Assembly: GCA_016169945.1 (NCBI GenBank)
Contig: JADLSH010000078.1
Span: 372,001-436,000 of the forward strand
Origin: Trachythela sp. YZ-2020
Lineage: Eukaryota > Cnidaria > Anthozoa > Malacalcyonacea > Clavulariidae
Length of the DNA stretch: 64,000 nucleotides
Direction of reading: 5' to 3'
Position numbers and translations under genes: made by a program. The notes below the pieces were generated by a model. The model ran no database searches and had not been told where the DNA came from. It saw only the letters and a program-made list of their open reading frames with translations. Positions 1 through 9,900 of the stretch are shown here, in pieces (position 1 is the stretch's first letter; each line of letters starts with the position of its first letter).

Positions 1-129
1 TTCTATTGTGGCTATATGTAAAACACAAAGAAATGATTGAATAGTTGAATAACTTTGATATGCCTATTTTAAATCTTTCAGTCTTAGCTACATGTTATGA
101 TCCAACTGTAATTTTATCCCGACACAGAA

Positions 130-640
130 CGTGTCATTTGAATGCGCAGTCGACTCTATGAGTTGGCCTATTTCATGCATTTCACTATGCAATCAGGGTT
201 TGGTTCCTTCCAGTATGAAGTTGTCTGACTGGACCTCTATGAAGAACACTTTAGAACTGAAAATGTTCGGCCAAAGGTTGACTATAATATTTGCTACTCT
301 TCTTGTAGCAACAGTGGAGCAATAAGGGATGACCCTGCCTCAGATAACAGTTTAAAACTGATGGAGCTATCCAGTATAAATAAAGTTAGTTTAGCTTAGG
401 TCTCCTCCTGTAGTAACACTGGATCGTACTGGGATGGCCTTCACTGGACCTTTAGGAAGAACAGTTTGGAACTGAGCAGTATAAATAACCTTACCATTAT
501 TTTCGACGAAGTTAATACACTTGGTCACAAAGAAAGGTACAACTGAGAGAGTTCTCAGAACAGAAATCGGACAAAGGTTGACCAAAATATTCACTATAAG
601 TTTAGGTTTGCTAACACTGGAGGAAGAACAGTTTAGAACT
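130..640 (-). pseudogene. Decayed tandem copies of the RhoGAP exon
   Basis: On the minus strand the sequence encoding the start of the RhoGAP domain in the exon at 668-908 recurs in degraded form near 495-610 and again near 195-300. The middle copy keeps the 'FVTKCINFVE' peptide and a GT splice donor (about 489-494), but a frame change separates it from the 'YFGQPL'-like part. The leftmost copy keeps only a stretch around the 'SKYYSQPL' reading. Flanking intron blocks ('GAAGAACA..TTAGAACT'-type) repeat alongside, with offsets of about 170 and 215-300 bp. This is a head-to-tail exon-plus-intron duplication in which the outer copies are decaying. A minor alternative exon cannot be ruled out for the middle copy. 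Confidence 0.6.
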
Positions 641-667
641 AATACAGTCGTATACAAATAGACTTAC

Positions 668-908
668 CACTATCTTCGACGAAGTTAATACACTTTGTAA
701 CAAATAGCGGAACAAGAGAGTTCTCAGGACAGATATCAGGTAACGGTTGACCAAAATATTTGCTTTTTCTTCCTTTCGACCTTCTACGAAATTCTTCTTC
801 TTTTTTCCTAATTTGTTCTTCTTTTTTCCTCCGAAGTTTTTCCTGTTTCTTAAGTTGCTTTTCTTCGCGTTTTCTGTTTTTCTCTGCCTCCTTCTCGTCC
901 TTCTTACG
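668..908 (-). CDS. Exon: basic helix and start of RhoGAP domain
   Basis: The acceptor reads TTTTCTTCCAG and the donor GTAAGTC. It enters in phase 0 and leaves in phase 1. About 45 residues are almost entirely Lys, Glu, Arg and Gln, a probable charged helix or coiled coil. They are followed by the RhoGAP opening block 'LVPLFVTKCINFVEDSG'. Downstream RhoGAP exons are outside the window. Confidence 0.75.
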
Positions 909-3900
909 CTGGAAGAAAAGATAATTATCCCTCAATTCAAAATCCTTACTATGGAAACAGCATGGATCCTAGATGGAACTTAAACTAATCCCATACTAAT
1001 TGCCATGTCCATAATATGGAAGTACTATGGATATACTATGGATATACTATGGGTATACTATGGATATACTATGGATATACTATGGATATACTATGGATAT
1101 ACTATGGATATACTATGGATATACTATGGATATACTATGGGTATACTATGGGTATACTATGGATATACTATGGATATACTATGGGTATACTATGGACATA
1201 TTATGGATATACTATGGATATACTATGGATATACTATGGATATACTATGGATATACTATGGATATACTATGGATATACTATGGATATACTATGGATATAC
1301 CATGGATATACCATGGATATACCATGGATATACCATGGATATACCATGGATATACCATGGATATACTATGGATATACTATGGATATACTATGGATATACT
1401 ATGGATATACTATGGATATACTATGGATATACTATGGATATACTATGGATATACTATGGATATACTATGGATATACTATGGATATACCATGGATATACCA
1501 TGGATATACCATGGATATACTATGGATATACTATGGATATACTATGGATATACTATGGGTATAGGAAATATCATTTCTATATCATTTCCATAGTATGGTA
1601 GGAGGTAAATTGCGAACATTTGCATATCAAACAAAATTAAATATCTGGAAAGAAGGCGAAGAAACGAAAATCTTTAAAATAAGTTTTAATACTCTGTCAT
1701 TTTGAAAGTTCTTTTAAGGCAATAAACGTTTTTGTGGTTGTGGCACTTTAAGTATACAGGAGCGATTTTGTTTAAAACACTTACCTTTCTGCTCATTGTG
1801 TCGTCTTCAGTATCCTAATTTTTACAAGCAAAAGATAAAGGGCGATTAGAAATGAAAATTATATAAAAGTGAAGTTGGTGGTGTACTTTTTGAAACGCGT
1901 TCTCTGACCACAATATACGAGCTTTCGTGAACCCGTTCAAGGCCGCAGAAAGGTGGCCGAAAGCCCGTAATAACTACATCATATTCTGGTCAGAGAACGT
2001 GGTTCTATTAGAGATAGATGCAGACTATTTCACATCGTCGAACATGACTTGTTCACGACAGTTTGCCTGGCAAATACGCAGTTTTTTTACCTCTTCTGTG
2101 AATGATTCGCCGTCATCTGTACGAGGAGAGATTGCCTAGATTAAAGATATTTAAAAGCATGATATTAAAACTTTAAGGCAAAATATCTAACAGAGTTTCT
2201 AAGTTCCCAGAAAACTCCTAAGTTCCCAGATTTTTTTTGGATATAGTGAGAAAGAGAGAAAGACAAAATGAATGAATGAATGAATGAATGAAATGACACG
2301 ACGAAAAATGAAACAAGCAAACAAAATAAATAAGTGAAGGAAGGGAGAAATAGATGGATTAAATTTCGGCGCAGATGTGAGGCTTTCCGTTCTTCCTGGT
2401 TAACCACGTGCCGAAATATTGGCTGCATCTTTTCAATTTGTTATGTCACAGTGGTCACAAAAAGAGATTATTTTTTCCAGGCATGAATTAAAGAATCACT
2501 TGATACTTACCCTGGTGTCCATGGACAAGCTATTGTATTTCGCTTTATTAGTAACCGCAATCCATTCCCTGGTGTCATAACGCTTCGTGAGAGGGTTAAA
2601 GTTCCGGGGGACACTTCTACTACGGCTTATGTTCTTCTCTCCAGGTTTGCCATCTGAATGTAAAAAAAATATTTAAAGTTTTAAATCCCACAACTTTCGA
2701 TATCGTGTTTACTAAATATAGCTACCAAAATGTTTTAGGAATTTGTAATTATACACGGCTCGAAATAATATGGCCTGAGAAACTATTCTTTTAGGCGGGT
2801 CAAATTCATTATGGTCTACAATTTCTATTCTTGAACTGCCAAAATGGTCCCGCTTATAGGCTATCAAAGAAATATATTCGATAGGACTAATAGTAGGTGT
2901 TTGTAGATGGAATACTCGAACGAAAATTTATATACATTATACATTTATGTATATAAATTTTCGTTCGAGTATTCCATCTACGAACACCTTCTACTATCAA
3001 AGAGCTCTTGGTTAACTTTTCTTCATGGATATATTATCTGCCCTACCTGAACCAAACAGTTCAGTTTGACTCATAACTTTGGTATTCATACTTTGAAGAA
3101 ACCAACTTTATTTTTCAATGAGACAATGTGGTAAGCAAATGAAGTGAAAAAATCTGTACAATTTCGCCTGCCATAATATTTTTGAATTGTAAGATCAACA
3201 TTATTTTCCCTGCCATTTCTGAAGTATAGCTTGCTTTCGGCCATTGGCAAGCCCTATTTCGAACCCTGTCATTCTATACTAAAAGACGTGCACTGTAGTA
3301 TACCGTAGTATACTGTAGTTGTTTTAGAAATACACAATAAGGGAAATAGGTTACCAAAGCCACTAATATATACGGACTATAGTTAAATTGAATAGCACAG
3401 TCAGTTCGAAACTGTTTCCGCTAGAGGTCTGGCAAGGGCTGACCAATCACTACCGGACGTAATCCAGCTGGTTGCCCTAGAAGTGCAAGGGTACAGAAAT
3501 CAGTTTTCTAAATATGCACATGACCCCAAAGATCTGTGACGATGGAAAATCACTAGGGCCCCAAAGTTATAATTTGCCCTTGGATCTCAAACGTCTCTGG
3601 GCCGTGCTGAACAAGAAAATGGATCTGCCACTGGGTACTCAAGAATACAGTTGGGTTCGCACTGCACTCCCTGCCACCTTTTGATCACTCTTTTTGATCA
3701 CTCACCTTTTCTCTTTCTATCCCGCGACCTCTTGTCCATGTCGTGAGTTCGCCTTGTGGGCATCGGGGAACCCTTGCGAGATTTTCGTATGCTTGGAATA
3801 CGAAGCTTCTTCGAGCGATCAATAGTGGCCTCGTCATCTGCAGTTTGACCGTCGTCTGAACATACGGAATAACTGACGTGAGGCGGAGGGATATCTGTCA

Positions 3901-6900
3901 TGGGAGACGACTGTTCTGACTTCGGTGAATTGATATCTAGAAAAGATTGAACTCAGAATTACTAAACTACCAAGAGTTAACGGCAGAGTATCTGAGTTTG
4001 GAGGTACAGTAGCCAGGTGCCGTTGGTGATCAAGGCTAGTCAGCAATGTAGCTTTGTAGGCAAAAAAAACAAAATGGCGAGTTGGCAAAACATCAGCCAA
4101 AATTGGTAAACAGCAATGGCAGAAAGTGGCAAGCAGCAATGGCAAACTGGCAAATAGCAATGGCAAAACTGGCGAACAGCAATGGCAAAACTGGCAAACA
4201 GCAATGGCAAAACTGGCAAACAGCAATGGCAAAACTGGCAAACAGCAATGGCAAAACTGGCAAACAGCAATGGCAAAACTGGCGAACAGCAATGGCAAAA
4301 CTGGCGAACAGCAATGGCAAAACTGGCAAACAGCAATGGCAAAACTGGTGAACAGCAATGGCAAAACTGGCAAACAGCAATGGCAAAACTGGCAAACAGC
4401 AATGGCAAAACTGGCAAACAGCAATGGCAAAACTGGCGAACAGCAATGGCAAAACTGGCGAACAGCAATGGCAAACTGGCAAATAGCAATGGCAAAACTG
4501 GCGAACAGCAATGGCAAAACTGGCAAACAGCAATGGCAAAACTGGCAAACAGCAATGGCAAAACTGGCATTGGCGAAAATGGCGAGGTGGTAAGAGCAGA
4601 GCTAACTAGCAGTTGTTGTCGGCTAGCAGAGCTATGGCAGAGTGAAGACGCGGGCGAATTCCCCCTGAACATACATGACGTCTTTTAAGCAAGACAAACT
4701 TTTGTACATTTTTCATCCAATTTTCATCCAAATTGAACTAAAACTTAATCGATTTGTCCTTGGCCTATGGCCATTAGCTTCACAAATTTTCGTATTAAAA
4801 TGTTTGATATTTGTTTTAGTTATCGTGCTCACAGACAAACACACACACGCACACGCACACGCAAATCCAGATGAAAACAAAACCACCTGACAGAGGTAAT
4901 CAGCCTTCTTGCTACCGTCACCCGCACTCCATGAATTCAAATAAGCTTACCTTCACTTCGATCAGGCAATGTTTGACGTTTCGCCGGGCTACGAAGTCGT
5001 TTCTTTGTAGCAGCGTGTGCGGCATTATCCATCAACTCCGCTATCGTAAACTCATCCGCTGACCTTAATAATAATAATATTTTTAATGTTGTTTACTCAG
5101 GGTGTGGTCGCCCAATTCGGCGAAGCCAGTGGCTCACGATACACGTACTCTCGACAACAAAGTCTATAGGGATTGTTAGCGGTTTGATAGGATAGTTTCA
5201 TGTTATTATTATGAAGTGTCTTGGGGCATATTAACTTTACATTGGAGTACAAGTGTAAACCAAAGTACGTAACTTAAACACTATATTAATTGCACTTTTA
5301 TTGTTAGTTGTTGCATGCTTAGTCAGGCCTTAGCAGGAGCCTCTAAGCTTGGCATGGCGTGCAATAAATCGCACGCCTGCCCTTGATACTTGTAGTGCAG
5401 TTAGCATAGTTAATCGCGCGTGGGGCTGAGTAAATTAATGTTTAGTTTCAACCATGTTTTCAAAGTTTCACAAAATTCAGTTCCAGCGTTCGCCGTTGTA
5501 CTAAGGCCTTGCAAGAGTAAGAATTAAACGCCTTGTGATGTCCATTGGGAATAAAACGCCACTGCACGCCCAACAATCCCAAGGAGTGCAATTCATTGCA
5601 CCCCTGCGATTTCCTTCCTGGTAAGGCATGCTTAGTTTAGTTCTTATTAGCCCACCTTGCTGTTCGTGGAACCTCCTTGCTTGTCGAGCGCATCACGACA
5701 CTATCGGAGTAACTCGTGATCTCAGGTATCGTAGAATGTCTGTTGGCTTTTTTGCGTACTTCTTCCAGGTCTTTGATCGAGGCGTAGTCTGGCACTTCCG
5801 ATTCCTGGAAAAGGAATTGATATATATATTAAATTATTATGTATTTCTCATCAATTCTCTGTTTTGATTGGCTACATGTAATTCGTGGCTACGATTTTTG
5901 TCATGTTTTTGTTGTCGAGGCAAGTGATACCGTATATTACGAATGTAATGTAAATGTAATGACTAGTTTTTCATACCTCCATCTGTGCCAAAGGCGCGCT
6001 GTTTGAGAACTTGCTGATGAGGCCTGGTACCACTTTCTTGTCGTGTAATCTTCGTAAACTGTCGCTGGGGAACGAGCGCATGACGGAGGGGTGCAGAGGA
6101 ATTGTTCTCTCACGAAAGAACTGAATCTTATCTTTCATTCTCATTTCAAATGGATCTGCACTGAGGGGACGTATCTGGGGGGAAAAACAAATATTTAAAG
6201 TTTGTTCGCTCGCTACATGTAAATGGTTTAAGTAAATGAATGCAAAGCCCAGTCGAATTGCAATCACGACCCAATATTTCGACACCCCGCTTCACCATGC
6301 TACACTCATCCGGCTTTGAATAGAGATGAAGGCAGGCAGGTAGCTATCTGATGTTATTATATACACAAGCTCTGGATACGAGGTATTCTGCAATCTGATT
6401 GGTTCTCACTAGCAGGATATTAGCTCATATCCTGCTAGTAGAGAAAAGTAGAAAAATGGCTGGCAGATTTGGACAATTAAATGAAGAGGAAATTCAAGTT
6501 TTACTTGAAAAAAGTACGCCAAAATGTTCTGTTCATATGCAGAGCTTGTGTATATAATAAAACAGTCATTCTACTCACTCTCGTCGTATATGACTAATAG
6601 CCGGCTATCAGCTCATGTGCGCCTCGAGTTCGTAGAATAACTGCTAAGTAGCTACCTTGTTGGCCGATGACGTCATCCGTCGAGTAAATAAGGAGCTAAG
6701 ATGCGACTTCAGATCAGCCGTGATGAAGACACTTTAAGGTACGTTCACACGTTGCGATTTGTCGGGCCGATTTCAGATGCACGTTGATGATATTTGAAAA
6801 ATACGTGGCAAACGTCATCTGACAACATCATCAACTGAAAATATTCGTCATTAACATTCAGAGAAACCTAAAATCGGCCCGACAAATCGCTGTGTGTGAA

Positions 6901-9900
6901 CGTACCTTTACCGGTGTGTCGAAACGTTGCGTCGTGAATGCAATTCGAGCAAAAGACATAAAAGACAAATATTTTTTGCAATGTTACTGCGCCTGCGGGT
7001 ATGCGGGCACCACCCGTGAGGAAGGTTTACTGACATTAAGGAAAGTTGAAAGTGAAACACTGAATAGAACATTGCGAAGCAGTAAGTACTAGACTAGTCA
7101 GGCTAGTATTAGTATTAGTATTAGTATAGCAACAGGCAGTACTCGGTCAGACTAGCAGTACTGCAATGGCCAACTGGCAAAGCCATCTACAAAACCCTTC
7201 AATTATTATTCAATCGAGTGAGATGCCAACAAAATCTTGATGTTTATCCACAACTTAACATGGCAGTACCCTAGTATATATACATGAACTTGTGGTTAGA
7301 GCTCGACAACTGGACTCTGTAGCTCAGTTGGTTAGAGCGCTGCACCGGAATCGCAGGGCCGCAGTTTCGATTCCTGCCAGGGACCTATAGTTGCATTTTT
7401 CGCAGCTGTTCCTGGTTAGGTCTAATAAATGTATATAATTTACACTCAATAATTTTCCATCTACAAAACTCTTTAATTATTATTCAATCGAGTGAGATGC
7501 CAACAAAATCTTGATATTTACCTAAAGCCTGCAAGTCGGAAAATTTCCAGTTATTCTAAGGAGAGTTCGGAAAACCCAAAACCTACTTGTGATTATGATT
7601 ATGATTATGATTGTGGCTTAGGATTAGGATTAGGATTGTAAGATTGGAATTATGCGAAAAACAATTTCCCATATGTTAACTGACTGGCCTCTATTAACGA
7701 CTTGTGCGTGTGTATAATCCAGTGAACTCCATAAATTTTTAATATCTGGAACGATAACATTCAATCATTCAGGCGGAAAAAAGTGAAGCCTAAATCCCAG
7801 TCCTTCACGCGGTCCGTACGTCAGTTTCAGTCCCCCACAACTTATTTACTGCGCGGTCCGTACGTAAACTCTATTTTTGTATTATTTTTTGGAAAAAAAA
7901 ACACAGTTTTTTTTGCAAATCGAAGTAGTTTCTCCATTGTAGCTGGCTAAAAAAGATTACAGAAGGAAAACTAGGAGGAAAACATATATTTGTCACTGAA
8001 GTAAGTTAATTAAAGCAAGTTTTCTCAGTGTTTTTGTTCAAACAGCGAAATTTGTTTTTTGTCAGTCGTATAAGGCGTATAAGCTAGTTTGTGCAAAAAG
8101 TTTATGAAAGCCATAAAAATATGGGATAAGATAAGCTATCGTGCAGGTTTTAACAGATATTCAAGTTTTTTTTCTATTTTCGTTAACTTATTTTGAACTT
8201 TGGCCGTTGTGAAATCAATCACGTTTGATGGCGTAGGCACTGTTGTTTTGGCTTCACTTTTCACCCGCCAGTTATCGTTCCAGGTTAACAAATTGAGTTC
8301 ACTGGTATAATCTTACAGTGTACTCACCTTATTCCCCACCCTATTCCCCCTCTGTAATGTCTCCTCCACGGTAGAATATCCTTCATCATGATTATTGCTC
8401 ATTGTACTTCGTATAGTGGCATATCTCGGATCTTCATTTCCAGGCCCCTGCTCATCATCATCTTCGTGTATGGTACGTGTAGGTACAGGAGGGGGTGTAT
8501 CGGGAACCTCGAAGGTGCCTGACCCTCGATATCCCTGTCTATCATCGTATGAAGTGTTATCAAGGTATAAAGGTTTGTTTGAAGCGACTCGGTCTTCGGC
8601 TTCGGCTTCTCGAAGTATCGCTGCTCGATCAACTTTGGAGTAAAGATGTTCGTCATCGACTCTGTCCTGTTTCTGGGAGAAAACCTGAAATTACAATGAA
8701 TACATAAACAAAGCATTCATAGAATCAAATTTTCATACATATTTATAATATCAAATCATCTTATTCAAATTGAGCCACTGTTTACCAATTTTTATTAAAA
8801 TGTTTAATACTGTAGTTTTATTATTTATCCTCAGGTGAAAACATAACCTGCGGTGGTAAATACACAATCGGGTAAAGAGAAATGTTCTTGAGTGAATGAG
8901 TTTTAAGAGTTTTAGCCCTTGTTCACATGAGCTCTTCATGAAGTGCTAGGGCTGCTTTTCAGCCCTTGTTTACATGAGTCCTACATGAAAGGCTAGTCCT
9001 ACCAGCAGGGCTGGTTTTCCCTCGTGTTTACAGCATTAAATGGCTTCCCTACAACTCGTCTATTTTCTTACGAAGTCCAAAATCATACTTTGCCGAGCAA
9101 ACTTTCGATTAAAAACCAGAAGACAATTGAATATTGTTCTAGAACTAAATATTTAAATCGAAGATGACTTCGAAAACCGGAGTTTGCTCAGCTCTACTAC
9201 AGCTTTGCGTTTATATGGGAAATTTCCAGCCCTACTAGGCGAGATCTCGGGTAATCAAAAGCGAGATCTTGCCTAGGAAGGCTGGCCCCTCCTCTCATAT
9301 AAATGAAAACAATTCTTAATAGGCATTTTAATTAGCACGCGGGATCTCGCCTAGGCTCATATAAACAGAGGCTTAGATTACGTGTTCGAAACGCTACTTT
9401 TTTATCATGCTAGACAGGGACTAACACAGGATTGGCAATCTATACCCATCAAAAAGTGCTGCATTAGGTCTGATTTTCTGATTCTGACCGGTCATTTTTA
9501 AAATGCGTAAAATACAGCAAATGCTAAAAAATATCACTATTAATGAGTGAGATTTTATTACTTAATACGCACACACTAAAACAATTACAGTGAAAAAATA
9601 CAACAAAGGGCAAAAAAGTGACAGGTGAAGAGGTATTTTTGGCCGGTCATTGTCCGTTGCCCGGCCGTTATTTTTAGCCCTGTGGTGAGATTTTATACAA
9701 CGAGCGGGATATTAAAAAATAACAACTTTTCTTCCCGTAAAGTCGGGATCACATAGAGTGGCCCCTTTAACTTATAAAGATAACAAACCTCGGCTCCCAG
9801 CGGCGTGGACGACGCGTACGGATTAATTTCCTCTGTAGAACTTGCATTCGGCGTACTGGTAAATGGCGGTCTGTTCTCGTTTAGAACTTGAGGGTATGAC

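Noticed and set aside
1005..1601. Three overlapping plus-strand ORFs of 180-200 codons
   Set aside because: They are the 11-bp minisatellite read in three frames, with the same Tyr/Ile/Trp peptide in each; the unit simply lacks stops.
3834..4688. Long ORFs on both strands, Cys/His/Leu-rich or Asn/Gln-rich
   Set aside because: They read through the 22-bp minisatellite in several frames on both strands; no start context or flanking coding sequence.
7315..7388. Functional tRNA gene
   Set aside because: Poor acceptor stem, a mismatch in the anticodon stem and C at position 33; fits a SINE head better.
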